64,000 nucleotides of DNA, taken from positions 1-64,000 of the forward strand of contig JAIXUH010000039.1 of NCBI GenBank assembly GCA_027484145.1, read 5' to 3'. This DNA comes from Rhodobacter sp. (lineage in GTDB: Bacteria > Pseudomonadota > Alphaproteobacteria > Rhodobacterales > Rhodobacteraceae). Both the position numbers and the translations under genes were made by a program. Positions 1 through 7,384 of this stretch are shown here, piece by piece. Within the stretch, counting starts at the first letter, position 1. Each line of letters begins with the position of its first letter. Below the pieces are notes generated by a model. The model made no database searches. It saw only the letters and a list, made by a program, of their open reading frames with translations, and was not told the DNA's origin.

Positions 1-115
1 CCATGGCGGCCAACCGCCCGCCGTGGTCTACTTCAACGCAACCCAAACCGACCAGCAGGTGCAGGCAGTAGCTTAAATCAACCCGAAAACTGTCCAAAGA
101 TCGGGGAGTAGCTCA
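1..115 (+). mobile_element. Right end of an IS3-family insertion sequence (partial)
   Basis: Positions 2-76 encode an open C-terminal fragment of 24 residues ending GGQPPAVVYFNATQTDQQ and a TAA stop. This resembles the C-terminus of IS3-family OrfB transposases. Non-coding sequence follows to a terminal ...GTAGCTCA. IS3 elements end in CA on this side, which puts the tip at 115. The reading frame of the integrase on the other strand changes at exactly this point, which supports the boundary. The rest of the element lies outside the window. The family assignment rests on a short peptide, so it is moderately sure. The presence of an IS end is better supported than its exact family. Confidence 0.6.
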
Positions 116-829
116 CTCGGGAACGGCTGCGATCCGGGCCAGTTCGTCGGGCCCAAGAAAGCGTTCGCGCGCCTCTTCGATGCGCCGGTGAAACCCCTGC
201 GCCGGATTGTCAGCACGCCATTCCCATTCCATGGCCAGCGTGAACATCTTGCGCAGCACCTCGCCGGTGCGGTTCGCCCTGATCGGCGTGGGTTTGTGCC
301 CCTGCAGCTTGCGCGCGCGGTTGTTGGGCTTTTCCTTGCTGGGGCGAGGGCGGCCTTCCGCCACGAAGTCGAGGAACCTCGCGACATCGGACTTGGTGAT
401 CTCGGTCACGAGCTTGTTGCCCCAGGCCGGTTCAACCATCTTCCTCAGCATCGAGGTTTGGTCTCCGGCGTTGTTCTTCGCCAGTTTCGGCAGGTGTTCG
501 GCGATGTAGCGGTCGATCATGTCCTTGACGCGCGGTGCGCCACGAAACTCCTCCTTCGCCGCCAAAGGGTCGTGCCCCTCGTCGATGGCGCGGCGCAGTT
601 CCTTGGCGCGCTCGCGCGCGGCCGTCACGCTCCACTCCGGCCAGCGCCCGATGGTCATCCGCCGCTGCCGCCCGGCGTGCCGGTAGTCGATTGTGAAGGT
701 TCGCGCGCCCGAGGCTTGAACCCGGGCAGCGAAGCCAATCACATCAGTGTCAAAGACCTGATAGCTGACGCCTGGCTTCGGCTCCGCATCGCGCAGTACT
801 TTTTCGTTCAATTTCAATCTCTTGACCAT
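113..829 (-). pseudogene. Tyrosine recombinase (DUF4102 integrase), truncated by an insertion sequence
   Basis: The 238-residue product begins MVKRLKLNEK. It has the N-terminal DUF4102 arm-binding domain (about 1-90, with the block RRMTIGRWPEWS) and the SAM-like core-binding domain (about 105-225). It stops at IAAVPE, before the C-terminal catalytic domain that would carry the R-H-R-Y residues. A full-length family member has about 400 residues. The stop codon TGA (113-115) is supplied by the tip of the IS. The ATG at 829 is preferred because AAGGAGG lies 9 nt upstream; an upstream start at 856 would contain that Shine-Dalgarno sequence. The gene marks the region as an integrated island. With the active site gone, the enzyme cannot excise the island by itself. 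Confidence 0.88.
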
Positions 830-1136
830 GTGCCCGGCCTCCTTGCAACCCGACACAGGCGTAGACCCGCGCGGCTATCAAGGCAGAGCATGGGGCAGAG
901 GGCGGAATACAGGCGGAAGGTGGAACTGAAGTGGGTGGGGAATTCCGGAACGCCAGATCAACAAGTTTTGCGGCACCACGCAGGGTACAGCATCTTCATT
1001 GGTACGAAGGGCAGGGACGCCGTAAACTTTCAGAACTCGCCAAGATCAAACAGCTCGGGGTGCACACGCTTTACCTGTGCTCAGCCGTCAACTAGGCTCT
1101 TATGAGTTGAGAATCGTCTGCTGTGGGAGAAACGGG
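830..1136. other. Intergenic region between integrase and TIR operon
   Basis: The 307 nt separate two divergently transcribed genes and should hold both promoters. Several long open frames on the + strand here and across the integrase are antisense shadows without family features. A Shine-Dalgarno-like GGGAGA (1125-1130) precedes the TTG start at 1137. I see no convincing operator or attachment site. Confidence 0.5.
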
Positions 1137-1634
1137 TTGGCTCGGAAGTGTTTTTATAGTTTTCACTATGCCCCGGATAATTGGCGCGCCTCAACAGTGC
1201 GCAATATTGGTTCGATCGAAGGCAATAAGCCTGCCACAGACAACGATTGGGAATCGGTCACGCGAGGTGGTGAAGCTGCCATCAAGAAATGGATTGCAGA
1301 TCAGATGTCTGGGCGCTCCTGCACCATTGTTCTGGTTGGTTCTCAAACTGCCAACCGAAAGTGGATCAATCACGAGATTATCAAGTCGTGGGACGACGGA
1401 AAGGGAGGTGTGGGTATTTATGTCCGCGGACTCAAGGACAGCAATAGTAACACTACTGCGAAGGGAAATAATCCGTTCGACTACATCGGTTATGGAAACA
1501 CTGGAAAGATGTTGTCGTCGATTGTGAAGTGTTACGATCCACAAGGTGCTGACAGCAAGGCGCGGTATGATTGGATTGCCAGTTATCTTTCGGACGCAGT
1601 TGAGGAAGCAGTGAAGATCCGGAATGCTAACTAG
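1137..1634 (+). CDS. ThsB-like TIR-domain protein (DUF1863/MTH538 TIR-like)
   Basis: This 165-residue protein is a single TIR-like domain of the family that contains ThsB of Thoeris anti-phage systems. Visible family blocks are RKCFYSFHY (3-11), GSIEGNKPATDNDWE (25-39), CTIVLVGSQTANRKW (62-76) and WINHE (76-80). The last has the WxxxE arrangement that positions the glutamate in many TIR NADases. ThsB proteins make a cyclic ADP-ribose-type messenger from NAD after phage sensing; that role is inferred here. I chose TTG 1137 because GGGAGA precedes it and homologues start just before the KCFYSF block; an ATG at 1077 would add 20 unconserved residues. It is the first gene of a four-gene operon, 53 nt before the next. 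Confidence 0.85.
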   Translation: MARKCFYSFHYAPDNWRASTVRNIGSIEGNKPATDNDWESVTRGGEAAIKKWIADQMSGRSCTIVLVGSQTANRKWINHEIIKSWDDGKGGVGIYVRGLKDSNSNTTAKGNNPFDYIGYGNTGKMLSSIVKCYDPQGADSKARYDWIASYLSDAVEEAVKIRNAN

Positions 1635-1687
1635 GTGCAGTGGTGGTGTGTCATTGGTACAGATCCTTTTCAACAAGGTAGAAGTTA

Positions 1688-2845
1688 ATGGCGCTCTATG
1701 AGGTACTAATAGTCGGATCACCCAAACCCGACCAAGTTGCTTCCCTCACCAAACAGTTAGTTGATGTTGCGAAAGTGATGTCGCTGGCGAGTCCTGAAGA
1801 CCTCTCGATACGCACATCTGTCGACTGGTTAAGTCGAAATCCAAAGGCTGCGACAGTAGCGTTGTACTTTGGCGGCGATCCCACCGTCGATTTGAAAATC
1901 GTAAATCAACTCGAAGCAGCAAAAGTCCCGATCGTGCCAGTAGTGGAAAAAGGCGCATCTGTCACAGCGGCTGTCCCGGGCGAGATCGCACAAACAAATG
2001 CTTGCATGTTGGAGGTTGACGACGACACTTTGGAGGCCCTTGCGTCAGTCACCCTTGAAGTACTGGGACTCTTGCACCGACAGCGCCGCATCTTCATCAG
2101 CTATAGGCGATCTGATTCACGCGAGGCTGCTCTTCAGTTGTTTGACGAGCTTTCAAGCCGAGGTTTTGACGTGTTTCTCGACACTCACGACATTCGACCT
2201 GCTCAAGCATTCCAAGAAATGTTGTGGCACCGCCTTTCGGATTGTGACGTCACCATCATGCTGGATACCAAGGACTACTTTGGGAGCAAGTGGACCGCGC
2301 AAGAGCTCGGGCGGTCGCAAGCGCTTGGAATTCAGATCTTGCGTGTGGTTTGGCCCGAGCACAGCGGTTCGCGTCATTTGTCGCTGAGTGATACGGTCAG
2401 GCTGAGCAAGTCTGATCTCGACGCTACCGATAGGCTCAGTCCCGAACTTCTTGGCATTATTGCCAAAAAAGCAGAGGCATTGCGTAGCCGCAGCATTGCC
2501 ACTCGACACCTCGACCTCGTCGGAAGACTGAAGAGTGAGGTGGTACGCATCGGCGGTCAATTCGAAGGCATCGGAGCATTCCGCTCGGTAAGCTTGACGC
2601 TACCGGGTGGCCGAAGGCTAGAAGCCTACCCCATAGTCGGCGTGCCTACTGCGGAGATGCTCAACGATATTCAGGATAAAGCTGGGAAGGCGGGTCATGG
2701 CAGGTTCCCATGCTTGGTTTACAATCATATTGGTATTCGTCCTGCATGGATCGAGCATCTGCGATGGCTTGACGCTCAGATTTCTTCGGTGCGCACTCTA
2801 AAGGTTTCGGATGCAGGCTGGGAGCTGGTGGAGTGGGATCAATGA
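1688..2845 (+). CDS. TIR-domain protein with unassigned flanking domains
   Basis: The protein has 385 residues. A TIR domain spans about 133-225: RRIFISYRRSDS (133-144) is box 1, DVFLDTHDIRPAQAF (161-175) holds the BB-loop region, and KWTAQELGRS (201-210) carries a WxxxE glutamate (W202, E206). That glutamate suggests an NAD-cleaving enzyme. The N-terminal 1-130 looks like an alpha/beta domain (EVLIVGSPKPD, then VALYFGGDP and VPIVPVVEKG strands) and could be a degenerate TIR or other Rossmann-like sensor; I do not recognise it. The C-terminal 270-385 has no familiar motif. The stop overlaps the next start (ATGA), indicating translational coupling with the SLOG gene. The low GC contrasts with the rest of the window. 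Confidence 0.8.
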   Translation: MALYEVLIVGSPKPDQVASLTKQLVDVAKVMSLASPEDLSIRTSVDWLSRNPKAATVALYFGGDPTVDLKIVNQLEAAKVPIVPVVEKGASVTAAVPGEIAQTNACMLEVDDDTLEALASVTLEVLGLLHRQRRIFISYRRSDSREAALQLFDELSSRGFDVFLDTHDIRPAQAFQEMLWHRLSDCDVTIMLDTKDYFGSKWTAQELGRSQALGIQILRVVWPEHSGSRHLSLSDTVRLSKSDLDATDRLSPELLGIIAKKAEALRSRSIATRHLDLVGRLKSEVVRIGGQFEGIGAFRSVSLTLPGGRRLEAYPIVGVPTAEMLNDIQDKAGKAGHGRFPCLVYNHIGIRPAWIEHLRWLDAQISSVRTLKVSDAGWELVEWDQ

Positions 2846-3447
2846 TTCAAAGCCGCTCAATCTTCCTCTCAGCGGGCGTGCCGGACCCCAACGCAAAGCA
2901 CTACATGGGGGAAGCTGATACAGCGGCGATTTCCGCTTTGGTCAGTGCATTGCTGTTCGTAGCTCTAGGACGGCGTCAGATCGTATGGGGTGGGCATCCT
3001 GCCATAACCCCGATGATTTGGGCCTACGCTGAGGCACTAAATGTTGATTATGGGAAATGGGTTACGCTCTACCAGAGCGACTTTTTCAAAGATGATTTTC
3101 CTGAGGAGAATGCTCGCTTTGGAAATGTGATTGTGACCAAGGCGGTGGAGGGTGATCGGGAGCGGAGCCTTGAAATAATGAGGCGCCGTATGCTTTCAGA
3201 AACCAGATTTGAAGCAGCCATCTTTGCCGGAGGCATGCGTGGGATCTTTGACGAATATCGTTTGGTCACTGAGCTCGCCAATGGCGCGAAGATACTGCCG
3301 ATAGTTTCAACTGGTGGTGCGGCTGCCGCTCTTGGTGCAGAAGTGAATGCGAGCAGCGACTTGGTTGACGAGCTAGACTACGTTGCACTGCTGTTTGATC
3401 GACTGTCGATAGACCCAAACGAAAGCCGTGACGAAGTAGGCCGCTGA
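2842..3447 (+). CDS. Stand-alone SLOG-family (Rossmann-like ligand-sensing) protein
   Basis: The 201-residue protein matches SLOG-type domains found in predicted nucleotide-signalling conflict systems. Blocks include IFLSAGVPDP (7-16), RQIVWGGHPAITP (45-57), AIFAGGMRGIFDEY (126-139) and ILPIVSTGGAAA (151-162), with a Rossmann-type strand/glycine pattern. In Thoeris, a SLOG domain in ThsA binds the messenger made by the TIR protein. Here the domain stands alone, so it would have to act with another protein. The ATG at 2842 overlaps the upstream TGA by 4 nt; a GTG at 2833 in the same frame is a less likely start. The function is inferred from the fold family and the neighbours. Confidence 0.78.
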   Translation: MIQSRSIFLSAGVPDPNAKHYMGEADTAAISALVSALLFVALGRRQIVWGGHPAITPMIWAYAEALNVDYGKWVTLYQSDFFKDDFPEENARFGNVIVTKAVEGDRERSLEIMRRRMLSETRFEAAIFAGGMRGIFDEYRLVTELANGAKILPIVSTGGAAAALGAEVNASSDLVDELDYVALLFDRLSIDPNESRDEVGR

Positions 3448-3498
3448 TTTTGATAGTCTAGCCAGTTAGATGCGACCTCGATTGCGCGGAGGAAACAG

Positions 3499-4959
3499 AT
3501 GTTTAGGTTACTTGAACCCGCGGATCACCCTGTTTCACCTGGCACGCCTTCCCTTGTACTATTTGGAAGGAGATGGGTTATCTGTGAGTATGCCCAATTG
3601 GCTGATGCGCCACCCTACACCTGTCTCTCGTACGCTTGGGGAAAGGCAAAGGTTCAGGAGCCTCTCGGTCAAGGACAAGTGATGTCTGCTAGGACGGTCC
3701 CTTCCATAGAGGCGGCGATCGCATCATCGCAATCGCAAGAAAGCTGGGCGAAAAACATCAAGTTCAGCCACAATGGCGAAGCCGAGAAGGAAGAAGCGGG
3801 ACAGATTGCATCGCTTAAAGCCTCGCAGGCATTTTGGATAGATGCGTTATGCGTGCCACTTGACGATCCGGCCCGCGCAGCATGCCTTCAAGAAATGGGT
3901 AAAATCTACAGCGCGGCCTACCAAGTAATCGTTGTACTATCTGCTCAGTGTTCGAGTGTGATGAACTGCATCCGCCGCTCCGAGAAGATTGATATAGCTA
4001 CGTTGCGGCGCCTTGAAAGTGAAGAATGGGTCAGTCGAGCTTGGACGTACCAAGAGGCGGTCAACAGTAGAGCTTTGTATTTCACAGTTGAAGGCGATGG
4101 AAGCGTATTGGTTTCCGGGAACGATTTTCTCAGGTCAATTACGTATGCAATCGAAGATTATAAGTCCGAAAGTGATTTTGACAATCTTACGTGGGTCGAA
4201 ACACACCCCGGACTGAACAATTTGGAAATGCTTCTTGCCGATTATTTGATCGCGGACTACACGGACCGATCTGCATATCAGGCGATGTCCGTGATGGGGC
4301 AACGTGTTTCTGAGCGTCCAGAAGACTACTTTTACGCCATGATCGGATCAATCACCACAGCGTCATCAATTCTGGAAGATGGTGAGTATCTTCACCCAGC
4401 AGAGTATTTTATGCGCCTGTGTGAAAGCAAGGGAGATTTTTCCTTCATCTACAGTACCGCTCAGCGCAGTGAGGCGAAGGGGCAGGGTTGGCGACCAGAT
4501 AAAGAAAAGTTGACTGCTGTGCTCCCAGGGCTGATCATATTTGGACGTGGTGAGGTCGGGACCCGCGAAACTGCGCACATCAACTTGGACAAGATGTTCC
4601 GTCCGATCTCAGGAGCTCTTTCTATCGATGGGATGAAGGCGGCGAGCTGGTTCATGGGGCCGCAAAGTGCGGGTTTGTCGCCTGACGAAATCGCTGCTGG
4701 AGTTCTGAAACGATTGAGAGTTTTGGGCTTTACCGGTTGCGGTGAGTATCTCGAGTTTGAAAGTGGCTTGTTCTTTCCGCAGTCGAAACCACCTTTCTTG
4801 AATGAGTTATCTGTTGTGGTTTCATGTGAGATAAACTGGGTGACAGGGGGGCCAGGCCTACTTCTGCGATCTTCTGCTTCAGGCATCCATGAATTCGTTG
4901 ACATTGGTGCCTTTGTAGGGCGGAGTTCGAAGGTAGGTGATGCAATCAGCATTTGTTGA
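3499..4959 (+). CDS. HET (heterokaryon incompatibility)-domain protein
   Basis: The 486-residue product has the three classic blocks of the HET domain, known mainly from fungal incompatibility proteins. They are PYTCLSYAWG (39-48), FWIDALCVPLDDPARAACLQ (112-131) with KIYSAAYQVIVVLS (135-148), and EEWVSRAWTYQEAVNSRALY (175-194). The C-terminal 200-486 is not recognisable and may be a sensing or partner region. HET domains have been compared structurally with TIR domains, and in fungi they trigger cell death. Here the protein follows two TIR genes and a SLOG gene, so a death-effector role is plausible but inferred. A strong GGAGG lies 6 nt before ATG 3499. No signal peptide is visible. The coding GC is near 47% in a counted block. 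Confidence 0.82.
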   Translation: MFRLLEPADHPVSPGTPSLVLFGRRWVICEYAQLADAPPYTCLSYAWGKAKVQEPLGQGQVMSARTVPSIEAAIASSQSQESWAKNIKFSHNGEAEKEEAGQIASLKASQAFWIDALCVPLDDPARAACLQEMGKIYSAAYQVIVVLSAQCSSVMNCIRRSEKIDIATLRRLESEEWVSRAWTYQEAVNSRALYFTVEGDGSVLVSGNDFLRSITYAIEDYKSESDFDNLTWVETHPGLNNLEMLLADYLIADYTDRSAYQAMSVMGQRVSERPEDYFYAMIGSITTASSILEDGEYLHPAEYFMRLCESKGDFSFIYSTAQRSEAKGQGWRPDKEKLTAVLPGLIIFGRGEVGTRETAHINLDKMFRPISGALSIDGMKAASWFMGPQSAGLSPDEIAAGVLKRLRVLGFTGCGEYLEFESGLFFPQSKPPFLNELSVVVSCEINWVTGGPGLLLRSSASGIHEFVDIGAFVGRSSKVGDAISIC

Positions 4960-5205
4960 GTCAACACCTGGTCAACACTTGAATGTTGTCATGGCGACGG
5001 TTTGAATCGTCGAACACCTCTGAAAGCCGACGAAAGAAGGCGGATAAAGTTCGTGTATTCCGTGGCTTACCATTTAAGTGATTGGATTTATTGGGCTTTG
5101 TGAAATTGCTGGACTTCGGCTCATAACCTGAAGGTCGAAGGTGAAACTAGTGTTGGCGTAGTCTTTGCACTTTTGTTAGAAAGGCTGCCGGTTGTTCGGC
5201 ATAAG

Positions 5206-5227
5206 CCAAATCCTGCCCCAGCAACCA
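5206..5227 (+). other. Candidate attachment-site fragment (tRNA/tmRNA 3'-end-like)
   Basis: The 22 nt ending CCCCAGCAACCA look like the 3' end of a tRNA or tmRNA: part of a T-loop (CAAAT), a T-stem 3' strand, an acceptor 3' strand and a terminal CCA. The sequence just upstream does not continue as a tRNA T-arm, so only the 3' end is present. Integrases of the DUF4102 type commonly recombine at tRNA/tmRNA 3' ends and leave such a duplicate. The site is followed by a terminator at 5253-5279. The matching intact gene is not in the window, so this stays a candidate. Confidence 0.4.
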
Positions 5228-5252
5228 AAAAACCAATCTAGATCAAAAGCTT

Positions 5253-5279
5253 AAAGGCCGCTCTCTGGGGTGGCTTTTT
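5253..5279 (+). terminator. Rho-independent terminator after the HET gene/att site
   Basis: AAAGGCCGC can pair with GTGGCTTTT (9 bp with two G-T wobbles) around an 8-9-nt loop, followed by further T. It is 293 nt past the HET stop codon. It could end the operon, or it could be the terminator copied with the tRNA/tmRNA-like 3' end just upstream. Confidence 0.6.
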
Positions 5280-5422
5280 GCGTTCCAAACCACGGGTCAA
5301 CAATAGGTCAACAAACGGATGAAATCCGCGTGTGATTCGTAAGCGTTCGGCCTGACCGCCCTGCCGCGGATTGAGAGAGGCGGATAGTGTCCACCAACGA
5401 TAGCGGACACTAAGGTGCGGGC

Positions 5423-5779
5423 GTGGCGCGGCGGACGAGGCGGCTCTGGTCGGATGAGGAGAAGCGGTCGATCTGCTTGCAGACGACGGCGCCCGGCGTT
5501 TCCGTGGCTCAGGTTGCGCTTCGCTACACGGTGAACGCGAACTTGATCTTCAAATCGCTGCGTGATCCCAAGTATCGGCCCGCCCCCCGGACTGAGGCAG
5601 AGGATTCCGGTTTGAGCTTTCTGCCAGTGGAGATCGTCGCGGAGGCGAAGGCGCTGATAGCGGTTTGTGCGACCGAGGGGCATATCGAGATCGAACTGGC
5701 CGGGGGTCACCGGATGCGGATCATCGGCGGCTATGATCCCGAGGCATTGGCGCGACTGATCCGTGGGTTGTCGATGTGA
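5423..5779 (+). CDS. tnpA: IS66 accessory protein TnpA
   Basis: The 118-residue product belongs to the small first ORF family of IS66 elements. It begins with a helix-turn-helix-like region ([17 protein letters not shown], then [20 protein letters not shown]), followed by the SFLPVEI block and a C-terminal [20 protein letters not shown]. It is thought to bind DNA and is needed for transposition in studied members. The frame is intact, and its stop overlaps the tnpB start at 5776. The start is a GTG at 5423. Confidence 0.85.
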   Translation: MARRTRRLWSDEEKRSICLQTTAPGVSVAQVALRYTVNANLIFKSLRDPKYRPAPRTEAEDSGLSFLPVEIVAEAKALIAVCATEGHIEIELAGGHRMRIIGGYDPEALARLIRGLSM

Positions 5780-6061
5780 TCCCCGTTCCGGCCAACACAC
5801 GGGTCTGGCTGGCGGCTGGCGTGACGGACACGCGCAAAGGGTTTGCAGCCTTGGCAGCGCAAGCCGAAACGGTGCTGCAGCAAGACCGGTTTACCGGGCA
5901 TCTGTTCGTCTTCCGCGGTCGCCGTGGCGATCTGGTGGGATGGTCAGGGTGCCTGCATGTTCCTGAAGTGGCTGGAGAAGGGGCGGTCTATCTGGCCCTC
6001 GGCGAAGGAGGGGAAGGTGGCGCTGACGCCTGCGCAACTGGCGATGCTGCTGCAGGGGTGA
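5776..6061 (+). pseudogene. tnpB: IS66 accessory protein TnpB, frameshifted
   Basis: The reading frame from 5776 gives the typical [18 protein letters not shown] start and runs through [13 protein letters not shown]. It then leaves the family sequence. The continuation ([38 protein letters not shown]) is in another frame ending at 6061. Family members have a few residues (like LLKV) between GRRGD and IWWDGQG that are absent here, so a small deletion near 5930-5940 caused the shift. The usual C-terminal tail after LAMLL is also missing. Confidence 0.82.
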
Positions 6062-6070
6062 GGAGGATCA

Positions 6071-6095
6071 GGATTTGATCCAGTGGATCAAATCC
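6071..6095. repeat. Palindrome inside IS66
   Basis: GGATTTGATCCA and TGGATCAAATCC form 12-bp perfect inverted arms around a single base, between the broken tnpB and tnpC. It sits where the tnpB C-terminus should be, so it may be a small inserted palindromic repeat that helped break tnpB. Confidence 0.7.
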
Positions 6096-6208
6096 CCAAC
6101 GCAAGTGGCGGGCGCCACAGCGGACGTGGCGGCCTCTGGCAGCGGGATAATCTGCCGCCCTGCGAGAGAAGGAATCCCACAAGGAATACAGTGGGATAAA
6201 CTTCTTGC

Positions 6209-7364
6209 ATGCTCGATCAATCCCTGACCTTGCCGGAAGACCCCGAGGCGTTGCGCAGCTTCACCGCGCGGCTTCTGGCCGAGGTCAAGGCGCAGGCGAT
6301 CCTGATCGAGAAGCTGCGCCATCAACTCGCGGGACACCGGGCGCACCGCTTCGGGGCCTCCTCCGAGACAGCGGAGCAACTTCAGTTGGCGCTGGAGACG
6401 AGTGAGATTGCCGCCGCCGCGATGACCGCCCAGATGAAGCTGCCGGACATCGAGGAGAAGGACAAACCGAAGCGCCGTCCGATCCCGGACCACATCCTGC
6501 GGATGGAGGTGGAACTCAGCCCTGCTGCCGATGCCTGTGCCAACTGCGGCGGCCGCCTGCGCCGTATCGGCAAGGATGTGACCGAGGCACTGGAGTATGT
6601 CCCCGGGCCCCTCGCCATTGTCCTCGGGCCAATGGCGGACAATGGCTCGATATCGCTTCTCCGGCGACCGCAAGGGCCATCACCCGAAGGATCATCTCGC
6701 CCGATACCGCGGCTGGATGCACGCCCCCTCTCATGGTTTGCAAGCAAACCATTGCCGGGCAATGGACGGCTATGCCGGGTTCGAAGACCTCTATCGCACT
6801 GGAGCAGTCCGAGAAATTGCCTGCATGACCCATGTGCGGCGCAAGTTCGTCGACATCCACCGGTCGCAGGGCTCTCTCATCGCCGAAGAAGCCATCAGCC
6901 AGATCGCGCAACTCTATGCTGTGGAGAAGGAGGCCAGAGGTTCGCCGCCGGATGTCCGGGTCGAGCTTCGCAAGGCACACGCCGCCCCGGTCTTCGACGA
7001 TCTGGAGCGATGGCTGGCGATGCAACTCACCACGATCTCAGGCAAATCCCCGCTCGCCGCCGCCATCCGCTCCGCCCTGACCCGCATGGAGCGCCTGCGC
7101 CCGTACCTCGACCACGGCATCCTGGAACTCGATAACAACGCCGCCGAACGCGGCATGCGCGCCATAGCCCTTGGGCGGAAGAACTACCTCTTCGTCGGTT
7201 CCGAGGCTGGCGGCAAAGCCGCGGCCATCGCCTACACCCTGATCGAAACGGCCAAGCTCAACGCCATCGATCCTCACGCCTAGCTCGCCGACACCCTGGC
7301 CCGTATCCCCGACTACAAGATCACCAAGGTCGACGACCTGCTGCCTTGGAAATGGCGCGGGTAG
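6209..7364 (+). pseudogene. tnpC: IS66 transposase TnpC, broken
   Basis: The N-terminal part is normal: a leucine-rich coil, the LAGHRAHRFGASSET block and the zinc-finger-like CANCGGRLRRIGKDVTE. After LEYVPG (about 6605) the frame and sequence diverge, and a large part of the catalytic core is missing. The C-terminal part resumes in another frame (YAGFEDLY, HVRRKFVDIHRSQGS, DNNAAERGMRAIALGRKNYL). Typical proteins have about 510-540 residues. A TAG at 7281-7283 replaces the tryptophan usual after NAIDPHA, and the last residues (LADTLARIPDYKITKVDDLL) remain readable to 7364. This is a dead transposase. Confidence 0.88.
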
Positions 7365-7384
7365 CGGTCAGGCCGGACGCTTAC

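Larger units (their letters stand above)
4960..5338. other. Non-coding region between HET gene and IS66
   Basis: No gene is apparent. The stretch contains a palindrome TGTTGA-G-TCAACA (4954-4966), which overlaps the HET stop codon, and four copies of GTCAAC. Two copies lie near 4960-4977 and two in the stretch 5295-5312. These flank the tRNA-end-like site and could be integrase arm-type binding sites. The left end of IS66 begins at 5339. Confidence 0.45.
5339..7384 (+). mobile_element. IS66-family insertion sequence, decayed
   Basis: The element is about 2.05 kb. Its ends are inverted repeats that start with the IS66-type GTAAGCG: the left GTAAGCGTTCGGCCTGACC and the complement of the right end differ at one position over 19 nt. 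Three genes are in the usual order tnpA-tnpB-tnpC. tnpA is intact, tnpB is frameshifted, and tnpC carries an internal deletion/frameshift and a nonsense codon, so the element is not autonomous. The 8-nt flanks (TGTGATTC left, GAAAAGAG right) are not direct repeats. The target duplication expected of IS66 is therefore missing, which points to a deletion or recombination next to the element. Confidence 0.88.

Noticed and set aside
188-1105. Long + strand open frame across the integrase
   Set aside because: It is antisense to the integrase gene, has no family features, and reflects the high GC of that stretch.
1137-3447. Calling the operon a standard Thoeris system
   Set aside because: No SIR2-SLOG or membrane-SLOG ThsA is present; the SLOG protein stands alone and a HET gene follows. 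Only the TIR and SLOG parts are shared with Thoeris.
5206-5227. A complete tRNA gene
   Set aside because: Only the 3' end pattern is present; the upstream bases cannot form the T-arm, anticodon arm or a matching acceptor strand.
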